DNA from: Streptomyces sp. WMMB303
GTDB taxonomy: Bacteria > Actinomycetota > Actinomycetes > Streptomycetales > Streptomycetaceae
Reading direction: 5' to 3'
DNA length: 64,000 nucleotides
NCBI RefSeq assembly: GCF_029351045.1
Contig: NZ_JARKIN010000001.1
Location: 1,264,001-1,328,000 of the forward strand
Shown here: one piece after another, positions 45,227 through 55,927 of the stretch
Layout: every line of letters begins with the position of its first letter
Position numbering within the stretch: position 1 is the stretch's first letter
Made by a program: the position numbers and the translations under genes
The notes under the pieces: model-generated
What the model was told of the DNA's origin: nothing
What the model saw: the letters and a program-made list of their open reading frames with translations, nothing else
Database searches by the model: none

Positions 45227-47962
45227 TCAGTGCGCCGCCGACTCCCAGTCCAGGCCGACACCGACCGACACGTCCAGCGGCGCCCGCAGGGAGACCGCCG
45301 TGGACATCTCGGAGCGGACCAGTTCCTCGACCCGCTCCCGCTCTCCCGGGGCGATCTCCAGCACGATCTCGTCGTGCACCTGGAGCAGCATCCGGGAGCG
45401 CAGCCCGACCGTACGCAGCGCCGCGTCGACCTTGAGCATGGCGACCTTGACGATGTCGGCCGCCGTGCCCTGGATCGGGGCGTTGAGCGCCATCCGCTCG
45501 GCCATCTCGCGGCGCTGCCGGTGGTCGCTGGTCAGATCGGGCAGATAGCGGCGGCGCCCCATGATCGTGTGGGTGTAGCCGGTGGCGCGGGCCTCGTCGA
45601 CCGTGCGGTGCAGATAGTCGCGCACCCCGCCGAACCGCTCGAAGTAGGTGTCCATCAGCTTGCGCGCCTCGTCGGGGGCGATTCCGAGTTGCTGCGAGAG
45701 CCCGAAGGCGGACAGCCCGTACGCCAGCCCGTAGGACATCGCCTTGATCTTGCGGCGCATCTCCGCGTCGACACCGCTCTTCTCGACGCCGAAGACCTGC
45801 GCCGCGACCGTGGTGTGCAGATCCTCGCCGGAGGTGAACGCCTCGATCAGCCCGGCGTCCTCGGACAGATGGGCCATCACCCGCAGTTCGATCTGGCTGT
45901 AGTCGGCCGTCATCAGCGACTCGAAGTCCTCGCCGACGCGGAAGCCGCGGCGGATGGCGCGGCCCTCGTCCGTACGGACGGGAATGTTCTGCAGGTTCGG
46001 TTCCGTGGAGGAGAGCCGTCCGGTGGCGGCGACCGTCTGGTTGAACGTGGTGTGGATACGGCCGTCGGGCGCGATCGTCTTGATCAGGCCCTCGACCGTG
46101 GTGCGGAGCTTCTGCTGCTCGCGGTAGCGCAGCATGATGACCGGCAGCTCGTGCTCGGTCTGGGTGGCCAGCCAGGCCAGCGCGTCCGCGTCGGTGGTCC
46201 AGCCCGTCTTCGTCTTCTTCGTCCTGGGCAGGCCCAGCTCACCGAAGAGGACCTCCTGGAGCTGCTTGGGCGAGCCCAGGTTGAACTCGTGGCCCACCGA
46301 GGCATGCGCCTCCTCCACGGCCTGCTGCACGGCCCCGGCGAACTGCTGCTCCAGGCCTGTGAACCACTCCCGGTTCGCCGCGATACCGGCCCGCTCCATC
46401 CCGGCCAGCAGCTCGGACGTCGGCAGCTCCAGCTCCCGCAGCATGTCGGCGGCGCCCACCTGCTCCAGCCGCTGCTCGAAGGCGCTGCCCAGGTCGTGCA
46501 CCGTGCGCGCCTTGACCATCAGGGCCTGCGCCTCGGCCTGCTCGTCCACCCCGAGCGCGAGCTGCCCGTCGGCCTCGGCCGCGGGACCCAGCTCGCGGCC
46601 CAGGTACTCCACCGACAGCGCGTCCAGCGCGAAGGAGCGGCGGCCCGGCTTGTCCAGGTAGGCGGCGAGCGCGGTGTCCATCCACACGCCGTCCACCCGC
46701 CAGCCGTGGTCGGCGAAGACCCGGATCAGCGCTTTGGCGTCGTGCATGATCTTGCGGCGGTCCGGGTCGGACAGCCAGGCGGCGAACGCCCGCTCGTCCT
46801 CCTCCGGCAGCTCGGCCGGGTCGAACCAGAGGGCCGGGCCGGTGCCGGTGGCCAGCGCGACCTCGCTGACACTGCCGGTGCCCTGCTTCCACACGTCGAC
46901 CGTGGCGACCCCGAGCGCGGCCGCACCGTGCTGCTCCAGCCAGGGGGCGAGCGCACCGGCCTCGGCGACCGTGCCGTCCACCTCGACGCCCTCAGCGGGC
47001 GCGGGTTCCTCGGCTTGCGCGGCAGCCGGGTCCGCCGCGAAGAGGCGGTCGCGGAAGTTCTGGTGGCGGAACTCCAGGGTGTCCAGAATGACGGCGAGTG
47101 CGTCGCGGTCGTAGGGCGTGCGCGCCAGGTCCTCCGGCGCGTCGGGCAGCTCCACGTCCCGCACCAGCTCGGTCAGCCTGCGGTTGAGCAGCACCGACTC
47201 CAGGTGGGACCGCAGGTTCTCGCCCGCCTTGCCCTTGACCTCGTCCGCCCGTTCGGCCAGCTCGGCCAGCGAGCCGAACTGGGTGATCCACTTGGTGGCC
47301 GTCTTCTCCCCCACCCCGGGGATGCCCGGCAGGTTGTCCGAGGGGTCGCCGCGCAGCGCGGCGAAATCGGGGTACTGCGCCGGGGACAGACCGTACTTCT
47401 CCTGCACCTTCTCCGGGGTGTAGCGGGTCAGCTCCGAGACGCCCTTGGTCGGGTAGAGCACCGTGACGTTGTCGCTGACGAGCTGGAAGGTGTCCCGGTC
47501 GCCGGTGACGATGGACACCTTGAAGCCCTCGGCCTCGGCCCGGGTGGCGAGCGTGGCGATCACGTCGTCCGCCTCGAAGCCGTCGACCGCGTAGCGGCGC
47601 ACCCGCATGGTGTCGAGCAGCTCGCCGATCAGCTCGACCTGGCCCTTGAACTCGTCGGGGCTCTTGGACCTGTTCGCCTTGTACTCCGAGAACTCCTCGG
47701 AGCGCCAGGTCTTGCGGGAGACGTCGAAGGCGACGGCGAAGTGCGTGGGCGCCTCGTCACGCAGGGTGTTGGCCAGCATCGAGACGAAGCCGTAGATCGC
47801 GTTGGTGGGCTGCCCCGAGGTGGTGTTGAAGTTCTCCGCCGGAAGTGCGAAGAACGCCCGATACGCGAGAGAATGCCCGTCCATGAGCATCAGACGCGGT
47901 GGTGTCCCGCCGCTCTGCTGAGGGGTTGCTTCTGGTGCCGTCTTCGATGCCTTCTTAGCCAC
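45227..47962 (-). CDS. polA: DNA polymerase I
   Basis: Repair and Okazaki-maturation polymerase of 911 aa. The N-terminal 5'-3' flap nuclease spans about 20-310 (LMLMDGHSLAYRAF; VVTGDRDTFQLVSD-type acidic motif; GIPGVGEKTA helix-hairpin-helix). The middle domain, around 350-520, keeps the proofreading fold but not the DxE metal ligands, so 3'-5' exonuclease is probably absent, as in other actinobacterial PolA. The polymerase domain has MTADYSQIELR (motif A) and QVHDEIVLE (motif C). GTG at 47962 has GGGAGGA upstream. Divergent from the FdhF-like gene. Confidence 0.96.
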   Translation of the reverse strand: MAKKASKTAPEATPQQSGGTPPRLMLMDGHSLAYRAFFALPAENFNTTSGQPTNAIYGFVSMLANTLRDEAPTHFAVAFDVSRKTWRSEEFSEYKANRSKSPDEFKGQVELIGELLDTMRVRRYAVDGFEADDVIATLATRAEAEGFKVSIVTGDRDTFQLVSDNVTVLYPTKGVSELTRYTPEKVQEKYGLSPAQYPDFAALRGDPSDNLPGIPGVGEKTATKWITQFGSLAELAERADEVKGKAGENLRSHLESVLLNRRLTELVRDVELPDAPEDLARTPYDRDALAVILDTLEFRHQNFRDRLFAADPAAAQAEEPAPAEGVEVDGTVAEAGALAPWLEQHGAAALGVATVDVWKQGTGSVSEVALATGTGPALWFDPAELPEEDERAFAAWLSDPDRRKIMHDAKALIRVFADHGWRVDGVWMDTALAAYLDKPGRRSFALDALSVEYLGRELGPAAEADGQLALGVDEQAEAQALMVKARTVHDLGSAFEQRLEQVGAADMLRELELPTSELLAGMERAGIAANREWFTGLEQQFAGAVQQAVEEAHASVGHEFNLGSPKQLQEVLFGELGLPRTKKTKTGWTTDADALAWLATQTEHELPVIMLRYREQQKLRTTVEGLIKTIAPDGRIHTTFNQTVAATGRLSSTEPNLQNIPVRTDEGRAIRRGFRVGEDFESLMTADYSQIELRVMAHLSEDAGLIEAFTSGEDLHTTVAAQVFGVEKSGVDAEMRRKIKAMSYGLAYGLSAFGLSQQLGIAPDEARKLMDTYFERFGGVRDYLHRTVDEARATGYTHTIMGRRRYLPDLTSDHRQRREMAERMALNAPIQGTAADIVKVAMLKVDAALRTVGLRSRMLLQVHDEIVLEIAPGERERVEELVRSEMSTAVSLRAPLDVSVGVGLDWESAAH

Positions 47963-48061
47963 GGTGCCGATCCTCCCATGCGGGTCCGACAATCACCGGA
48001 CACGGCACCGGGGGCGCCGCCGGGCTGCCCGCGGCGGCCGATGAGTGGCACCATCCGGGGT

Positions 48062-50344
<2,283 letters not shown>

Positions 50345-50423
50345 CGCCCGTGCGGGCTTAAGCTCGGATCGGCCGGTCGGAGACGGAGCACCGGCGCACC
50401 ACGGAGGATCGGAGCAGCGGCAC

Positions 50424-50876
50424 ATGGGCGAGCAGACCACCACCGAGTTCCCCCAGGAGATCCTGGACCAGTGGAAGGGGTCGGGGGTCGACCTGCCCGC
50501 GCTGTTCTCGGCCGGGAAGCTGGGCGAGCGGATGGGCCTGCAGATCCTGCACGCCGCCCCCGAGCGGGTGGTGGGCACGCTGCCGGTCGAGGGCAACACC
50601 CAGCCCTACGGGCTGCTGCACGGCGGCGCCTCGGCCGTGCTCGCCGAGACGCTGGGTTCGGTGGGAGCGATGCTGCACGGTGGGCCGGGCAAGGCCGCCG
50701 TCGGGGTGGACCTCAACTGCACCCACCACCGCGGGCCGCGTTCGGGGCTGGTGACCGGGGTGGCCACCCCCGTGCACCGGGGGCGGACGATGACCAGCTA
50801 CGAGATCGTCGTCACCGACGAGCAGGACCGGCGGGTGTGCTCGGCACGCCTGACCTGCCTGCTGCGTGACGCTTGA
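50424..50876 (+). CDS. PaaI-type hotdog thioesterase, 3' end at a transposon junction
   Basis: A 150-residue acyl-CoA thioesterase of the hotdog fold. The signature NTQPYGLLHGGASAVLAETLGS is near residues 55-76, with the catalytic acidic residue in the long helix. The C-terminal SARLTCLLRDA is where the family normally ends, but its stop codon (50874-50876) lies inside the right end of the IS200/IS605 element, so the original last codon(s) may be lost. ATG with GGAGCAGCGGCAC upstream. It follows the FdhF gene by 79 bases. Confidence 0.9.
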   Translation: MGEQTTTEFPQEILDQWKGSGVDLPALFSAGKLGERMGLQILHAAPERVVGTLPVEGNTQPYGLLHGGASAVLAETLGSVGAMLHGGPGKAAVGVDLNCTHHRGPRSGLVTGVATPVHRGRTMTSYEIVVTDEQDRRVCSARLTCLLRDA

Positions 50877-51573
50877 CATCCTCCCGGCCCTGAAGGACCG
50901 GGATTCCTACTGCCCGCGTCTGCGGGCCTCGGTGGGTTCCTGCTTCAACGCGCTGCGCCGGTACGGGTACCGGTCTTACCTGCGCTCCACAGGCCGTAAC
51001 GGCCAGTCCGGCCGCCTTCGCGACGTTGACCGCCGCGTTCACGTCTCGGTCGAGGACGGCCCAGCACTCCCTGCACGTCCACTCCCGGACGTGCAGGGGC
51101 TTGGGGGCGTCCTTGACACCGCACTGCGAGCACACCTGACTGGTGGGCTCGAACCGTCCGATCCTCACGAAGGTGCGCCCGTACCGTGCGGCCTTGTACT
51201 CCAGCATGTTCACGAACGCCGACCATCCGGCGTCGTGCACGGACTTGGCCAGGCGCGTACGGGCGAGTCCCTTCACTGCCAGGTCTTCCACTGCGACCGC
51301 TTGGTTCTCGCGGATCAGCTTGGTGGAGAGCTGGTGGTGGAACTCGCGGCGCGCGTCGGCGACCCGCGCGTGAGCGCGAGCGACCTTCACTCTGGCCTTG
51401 CCCCGGTTCGCGGAGCCCTTCTGCTTGCGGGACAGGTCCCGCTGTGCCTTCTTCAGCCGCTTCTCGGCCCGGCGCAGGAAGCGCGGGCTGTCGACCTTCG
51501 TGCCGTCGGAGAGGATCGCGAAGTGCCCGAGCCCGAGGTCGATGCCGACTTCAGGCGACGTCTCCGGCAGCAC
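50812..51573 (-). pseudogene. tnpB: TnpB (IS200/IS605 RNA-guided nuclease), N-terminus deleted
   Basis: Remnant of a TnpB protein. It keeps the RuvC parts: EVGIDLGLGHF (first catalytic Asp), AVEDLAVKGL (Glu), the zinc finger CSQCG...CRECW and DRDVNAAVN (third acidic residue), ending in the family's GIPVLQGREDVK. About 150-200 N-terminal residues (the nucleic-acid-binding WED/REC part) are missing, because the sequence upstream is now the opposite-strand tnpA. The frame continues past the element end to a stop at 50812 inside the thioesterase gene. Probably not an active nuclease. Confidence 0.85.
50873..51000 (-). ncRNA. Putative omega RNA (reRNA) 3' region of the TnpB element
   Basis: The tnpB 3' end overlaps a conserved hairpin ending GCCGGGAGGATGTCAA on the minus strand, analogous to the GAGGTTCAA end of the ISDra2 guide RNA. 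In this family the RNA scaffold ends at the element's right end and the next ~16 bases of flanking DNA act as guide; here those are 50857-50872, the last codons of the thioesterase gene. The 5' limit is a guess. Confidence 0.45.
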
Positions 51574-51994
51574 CTCAGAGGCGTCCGTCCCCGATATCCG
51601 CAGGGGCCGTACGGTCGTCTACAACCTGCACGCACACTTGGTGTTCGTCACGAAGTACCGGCGGGGCGCCATGGACGACGAGATGCTGACACGCTGCGAA
51701 GAGACCATGCGCAAGGTGTGCGACGACTTCGGCGCCACGCTCACCGAGTTCAACGGCGAAGCCGACCACGTGCACCTCCTCGTGCACTACCCGCCGAAGA
51801 TCGCCCTGTCCGGACTGGTGAACTCACTCAAGGGCGTCTCTGCCCGGCGTCTGCGCGCCGAGTTCACCGGCCGGGTCAACCGCGCCGTCATGCACGGCCA
51901 CTTCTGGTCGCCCTCATACTTCGCCGGATCGGTCGGCGGCGCACCGCTCCAGGTGGTCAAGGACTACATCGAACAGCAGAAGCGGCCCCACTGA
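51542..51994 (+). CDS. tnpA: IS200/IS605 TnpA, Y1 (HUH) transposase
   Basis: A 150-residue single-strand transposase. The HUH metal motif is DHVHLLV near residue 76, and the catalytic tyrosine is in VVKDYIEQQ near 142. YNLHAHLVFVTKYRR and VNSLKGVSARRL are hallmark blocks. The first ~15 residues come from the tnpB junction rather than the usual N-terminus, so the start at 51542 is a product of the deletion. The protein core looks intact. Its stop codon overlaps the left edge of the nested IS5-type element but is preserved. Confidence 0.85.
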   Translation: MPTSGDVSGSTSEASVPDIRRGRTVVYNLHAHLVFVTKYRRGAMDDEMLTRCEETMRKVCDDFGATLTEFNGEADHVHLLVHYPPKIALSGLVNSLKGVSARRLRAEFTGRVNRAVMHGHFWSPSYFAGSVGGAPLQVVKDYIEQQKRPH

Positions 51995-52972
51995 GGTTTT
52001 CTCAGCGAAATGATCTTCGCGAAGCGGGTTGATCTTCCCGTGTGTGGCGTGATCGGACACCGAGTCACCCTGCCGCAGGCAGACGTAAAGCCCCTGGTAG
52101 GACGGTTCTCACCACAAGATCGTCCGGCAACACCAGAGGCTTCACGTTGGTCACCTATGTTGCCATGCTCGACGTCCCCCGCCACGTGCTGGAGTACCTC
52201 TCGCGCCTGCTGGCAGGGCAGCGCCGCACCATCGGCACGCCGAAGGGCTCGCGCGCGGTGGGCACCTTCCGTCAGGCGGTCCTGGTACTGGGCTGGTTCC
52301 GTGAGCGGGCCTGCGTGCACTGCCTGGCCCGGGACACCGGCATCTCGCAGGCCACCGCCTACCGCTACCTGCACGAAGGCATCGACGTGCTCGCCGGTCA
52401 GGCCCCGGACCTGCATCAAGTCCTGGACCGCTGCCGGGCCGAGGGCATGTCCCACATCATCCTGGACGGCACGCTGATCGAGTCGGACCGCGTCGCCGGC
52501 GTCCGCGAGAACGGCAACGACCTCTGGTTCAGCCAGAAACACAAGGCGTTCGGCAGCAACGTGCAGTTCCTGGCCGCCCCGACGGCGCACCGCTGTGGGT
52601 ATCCGACGCAGAGCCCGGCTCCACCCCGGACATCACCGCCGCGCGCATGCACGCCCTGCCTGCTCTGTACAAGGCCGCAGCCGACGGCCTGCCCACCCTT
52701 GCCGACAAGGGCTACATCGGGGCCGGCATCGGCATCCTCGTCCCCACCCGGCGCCCGAAGGGCCAGTCCGAACGGGCCCTGCACGCAGACACACGAACCA
52801 CGAACAGCCTCATCACAGGGATCCGCGCCCTCGGCGAACGCGCCGCTGCCGAACTCAAAACGCTGGCGCACCCTCCAGCACGTCACTCTCAGCCCCAGCC
52901 GGATCGGCGACATCGCACGTGCCGCCCTCGCCCTCAACGAAATCTGGAAATGATCACCGTTGAGAAAACGTC
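51993..52972 (+). mobile_element. IS5-family insertion sequence nested at the end of tnpA
   Basis: A 980-bp element with terminal inverted repeats GAGGTTTTCTCA (51993-52004) and TGAGAAAACGTC (52961-52972), flanked by a 3-bp duplication ACT (51990-51992 and 52973-52975). Removing it restores continuous IS605 sequence (CCCC-ACT-GAGCGG). It carries one frameshifted DDE transposase gene. Confidence 0.82.
52147..52953 (+). pseudogene. IS5-family DDE transposase with two frameshifts
   Basis: The first part (VPRHVLEYLSRLLAGQRR, an HTH with ARDTGISQATAYRYLHE, then IILDGTLIESDRV carrying the first catalytic Asp) reads in one frame to LAAP. A one-base loss near 52579 shifts the continuation (DGAPLWVSDAEPGSTPD, LPTLADKGYIGAGIGI) to a second frame. 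Near 52862 the frame returns, consistent with a two-base loss, giving RWRTLQHVTLSPSRIGDIARAALALNEIWK and a stop. Some IS5 subgroups use programmed frameshifting, but two shifts point to decay. Confidence 0.8.
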
Positions 52973-53032
52973 ACTGAGCGGGCCGCCGCCGTGGGGCGAT
53001 TCGCCCCCGCCCTGAAGGACGGGGCACTCTCG

Positions 53033-53653
53033 CTAAGCGCCTCGGTAGGAACCGCCGCCACACCCGGCAGGGAACCGACTCCCCTCCCCCGGCGCGGCAG
53101 GGGCCGCCGGACCGCCGCCTGCCGCGCCGCCGCCCGCCGTACCGCCGCCCCCGTACCGCCAGCCGCCGCATCGGCACCCGCCGGAGCCCACCGGAGAAGG
53201 CCGCAGCCCGCCGCCACCGGTGCGGCCGCGCCACCCGGGCGTCACATTGCGTGACGAGCAGGCGCGGTAGGGCCCATCGCGTCCCCCGAGGCGGTCGCGC
53301 CCGCGCACGCGCCCGCGCGGTCCGTACGGTATCCGGACCCGCCGCGCGGCACCGGCCGGCGAAGCGCCGGACCAACTGCGGCTTCCGGCCGCGCATCACG
53401 TCCGCCGACGGCCCGTCACCCCGGGCGGGCCGCGGAGGTGCGGCCACCGGTCGACCGGTTCCGTGACGGTGATAACAAGAAAGTCACATCCTGGATCCGC
53501 CCTCTGCCCGGCGGCACCGGCAGCGCCATAGAGTCACCGCCAGTCACGCGCCGCCGGGCGCACGACAGCACCGTTCTGTACGACTCGTACGGCCCGGCGC
53601 GCGATCCGGCCACTCACTCCATGGGGGGCCGCGCCTCGGGGAAAGGACTGATC
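53033..53653. other. Intergenic region between the IS remnants and livJ, no gene seen
   Basis: About 620 bases. The first 250 are GC-rich, low-complexity sequence (runs of GCCGCC/CCGCCG) with no credible gene. The last 200 should hold the livJ promoter. GTGAC (53463) and GTCAC (53483) form a spaced inverted repeat around GATAACAAG, a possible regulator site. No ribosome-site-backed reading frame was found. Confidence 0.6.
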
Positions 53654-54898
53654 GTGCGTCACCGTTCCTTGCTCATACTCACCGCCACCGCCACGGTGGG
53701 AGCCCTCACCCTGTCCGCGTGCGGCTCGCGCGACGACACGAGCGGAGGCAGCGACAGCGGCTCCAACACCACCGTCGTCATCGGCGTCGACGCCCCGCTC
53801 ACCGGCGACCTGTCCGCACTGGGGCAGGGCATCAAGAACTCCAGCGACCTCGCGGTCAAGACCGCCAACAAGAACAACGAGGTCAAGGGCGTCACCTTCA
53901 AACTGGAGGCGCTGGACGACCAGGCCCAGGCCGGCACCGGCCAGCAGAACGCCACCAAACTGGTCGGCAACGACAAGGTCGTCGGAGTGGTCGGCCCCCT
54001 CAACTCGCACGTCGGCCAGTCCATGCAGAAGGTCTTCGGCAACGCCGGACTGGTGCAGGTCTCCCCCGCCAACACAGCCCCGGAGCTCAGCCAGGGCCCC
54101 AACTGGCAGAAGGGCGAGAAGAAGCGGCTGTTCGACACCTACTTCCGCACCTCCACCACCGACGCCGTACAGGGCCCGTACGCCGCCCAGTACCTGTTCG
54201 ACAAGCGGAAGCTGAAGAAGGCGTACATCATCGACGACAAGAAGACCTACGGCGCCGGACTGGCGGGCACCTTCACCGACGAGTTCAAGAAACTCGGCGG
54301 CAAGGTCGTGGGCACCGACCACATCAACCCCGACGACCGGGACTTCTCCGCCGTCGCCACCAAGGTCGCCAAGTCCAAGGCCGACTTCGTCTACTACGGC
54401 GGCGAGTACCCGGCAGGCGCCCCGCTCAGCGCGCAGATCACCAAGGCCGGCTCCGACGCGCTGGTCGTCGGCGGTGACGCGCTCTACAGCGAGGAGTACA
54501 TCAAGCTCGGCAAGAAGAACGTCGACGGAGACCTGGCCACCTCCGTCGGAGCGCCGCTGGAGACCCTCGACACCGCCAAGACGTTCATGAAGAACTACGA
54601 GGCCGCCGACTACAAGCTGCCCTACGAGGCCTACGGCGGCTACGCCTACGACAGCACCTGGGCGATCATCCAGGCGGTCAAGGCCGTGGCGGAGAAGAAC
54701 GACGGCAAGCTGCCCGACGCCATGGACGACACCCGCAAGCAGATCACCGAGGCCATGCAGGACGTCCGGTTCAAGGGCGTCACCGGGGACGTCGCCTTCG
54801 ACGAGTACGGCGACACCACCAACAAGCAGCTCTCCGTCTACGAGGTCAAGGGCGGCAAGCACGAGCCGGTGCGGACCGGCACCTTCGGCGAAGGCTGA
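53654..54898 (+). CDS. livJ: Branched-chain amino-acid ABC transporter substrate-binding lipoprotein
   Basis: A 414-residue solute-binding lipoprotein of the LivJ/LivK type. The signal peptide ends in the lipobox LSAC (Cys23). A Gly/Ser-rich spacer leads into the periplasmic-binding fold, which starts VVIGVDAPLTGDLSALGQGIKN and has VVGVVGPLNSHVGQSM and FVYYGGEYPAGAPL. It captures Leu/Ile/Val or related amino acids for LivHMGF; specificity is inferred from family. GTG at 53654 has AAAGGA seven bases upstream. First gene of the liv operon, followed by a strong hairpin. Confidence 0.92.
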   Translation: MRHRSLLILTATATVGALTLSACGSRDDTSGGSDSGSNTTVVIGVDAPLTGDLSALGQGIKNSSDLAVKTANKNNEVKGVTFKLEALDDQAQAGTGQQNATKLVGNDKVVGVVGPLNSHVGQSMQKVFGNAGLVQVSPANTAPELSQGPNWQKGEKKRLFDTYFRTSTTDAVQGPYAAQYLFDKRKLKKAYIIDDKKTYGAGLAGTFTDEFKKLGGKVVGTDHINPDDRDFSAVATKVAKSKADFVYYGGEYPAGAPLSAQITKAGSDALVVGGDALYSEEYIKLGKKNVDGDLATSVGAPLETLDTAKTFMKNYEAADYKLPYEAYGGYAYDSTWAIIQAVKAVAEKNDGKLPDAMDDTRKQITEAMQDVRFKGVTGDVAFDEYGDTTNKQLSVYEVKGGKHEPVRTGTFGEG

Positions 54899-54929
54899 TC
54901 CGCACACCACTGCCCCAGTCGGTACCGCA

Positions 54930-54968
54930 CGGCTGCGCGGGGGCGCCCGACGCGCCCCCGCGCAGCCG
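54930..54968 (+). terminator. Very strong hairpin between livJ and livH
   Basis: A perfect 17-bp stem (CGGCTGCGCGGGGGCGC and complement) with a five-base loop, in the 94-base livJ-livH gap. With no T-run and the operon continuing, it probably works as a partial terminator or mRNA-stabilising structure that lets the binding protein outnumber the permease. Confidence 0.7.
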
Positions 54969-54992
54969 TATCTGACACCTCAAGGAGTCCCG

Positions 54993-55922
54993 GTGCAAGA
55001 TCTGCCGGATCAGCTGGCGAACGGACTCGCACTCGGCGCGCTGTACGGCCTCATCGCGATCGGGTACACGATGGTCTACGGCATCGTCCAGCTCATCAAC
55101 TTCGCCCACGGCGAGATATTCATGATCGGCGGCTTCGGCGCGCTGACCGCCCACCTGTGGCTGCCGGACGGCACCGGCATGGCCGTCGCCCTCCCCCTGA
55201 TGATCCTCCTCGGCGTCGTGTGCGCCGTTCTCGTCGCCGTCGGCGCCGAACGCTTCGCCTACCGGCCGCTGCGCGGCGGACCCCGGCTCTCGCCGCTGAT
55301 CACCGCGATCGGGCTGTCCCTCGCACTCCAGCAGGCCGTCTGGGCCTTCTACCCCGAGGCCAAGAAGGCCCGCCCCTTCCCGCAACTCGGCGGCGGCGAC
55401 CTCGACCTGGGCTTCGTCGCCCTCTCCCGCGAAGACCTGTTCATCTTCGTCTCCGCACCCGTGTGCATGCTCGCGCTCGGACTGTTCGTGGCCAAGACCC
55501 GCACCGGACGCGCCATGCAGGCCACCTCCCAAGACCCCGACACCGCCAAACTGATGGGCGTCAACACCGACCGCATCATCGTGATGGCCTTCGCCATCGG
55601 AGCCGCCTTCGCCGCCGTCGCCGCCATCGCCCAGGGCTTCAAGACCGGGGAGGTCAACTTCCGGATGGGCTTCATCGCCGGACTCAAGGCGTTCACCGCC
55701 GCCGTCCTCGGCGGCATCGGCAACATCTACGGCGCCATGGTCGGCGGCCTCGTCCTCGGCGTCGGCGAAGCCATGGCCACCGCCTACATCGGCGACATCC
55801 CCGGACTCGAACAGTTCGGCGGCGGCTCCTGGAAGGACGTATGGGCGTTCATCCTGCTCATCCTCGTCCTCCTCGTACGACCCCAAGGAATCCTCGGCGA
55901 ACGCCTCGCGGATCGGGCGTGA
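54993..55922 (+). CDS. livH: Branched-chain amino-acid ABC transporter permease LivH
   Basis: A 309-residue inner-membrane permease with about eight hydrophobic segments. LANGLALGALYGLIAIGYTMVYG and INFAHGEIFMIGG are the LivH N-terminal hallmarks, and the cytoplasmic EAA-like loop is at GRAMQATSQDPDTAKLMGVN. GTG at 54993 has AAGGAG upstream. It forms the channel with LivM. Five bases separate it from livM. Confidence 0.94.
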   Translation: MQDLPDQLANGLALGALYGLIAIGYTMVYGIVQLINFAHGEIFMIGGFGALTAHLWLPDGTGMAVALPLMILLGVVCAVLVAVGAERFAYRPLRGGPRLSPLITAIGLSLALQQAVWAFYPEAKKARPFPQLGGGDLDLGFVALSREDLFIFVSAPVCMLALGLFVAKTRTGRAMQATSQDPDTAKLMGVNTDRIIVMAFAIGAAFAAVAAIAQGFKTGEVNFRMGFIAGLKAFTAAVLGGIGNIYGAMVGGLVLGVGEAMATAYIGDIPGLEQFGGGSWKDVWAFILLILVLLVRPQGILGERLADRA

Positions 55923-55927
55923 TACCC

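Larger units (their letters stand above)
50873..53032. mobile_element. Decayed IS200/IS605-type element, interrupted by an IS5-family element
   Basis: Divergent tnpB remnant and tnpA are bounded by two matching imperfect hairpins in the same orientation: 50883-50902 (CCCGGCCCTGAAGGACCGGG) and 53005-53024 (CCCCGCCCTGAAGGACGGGG). Both share the bulged stem and the CCCTGAAGGAC tip, the subterminal palindromes that Y1 TnpA recognises. The right edge is taken from the tnpB-side end GATGTCAA; the left edge is approximate. The tnpA-distal part was later hit by an IS5-type element (51993-52972). Confidence 0.7.

Noticed and set aside
44627..48061. Open frame leading into the FdhF/YdeP gene across polA
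   Set aside because: It is antisense to polA; only the part from 48062 shows molybdoenzyme motifs.
50873..53032. Composite transposon carrying cargo
   Set aside because: The two elements are nested, not flanking, and no passenger gene lies between them.
52991..53466. Small open frames in the GC-rich stretch before livJ
   Set aside because: Composed almost entirely of Arg, Ala, Pro and Gly on both strands, with no ribosome site or motif.
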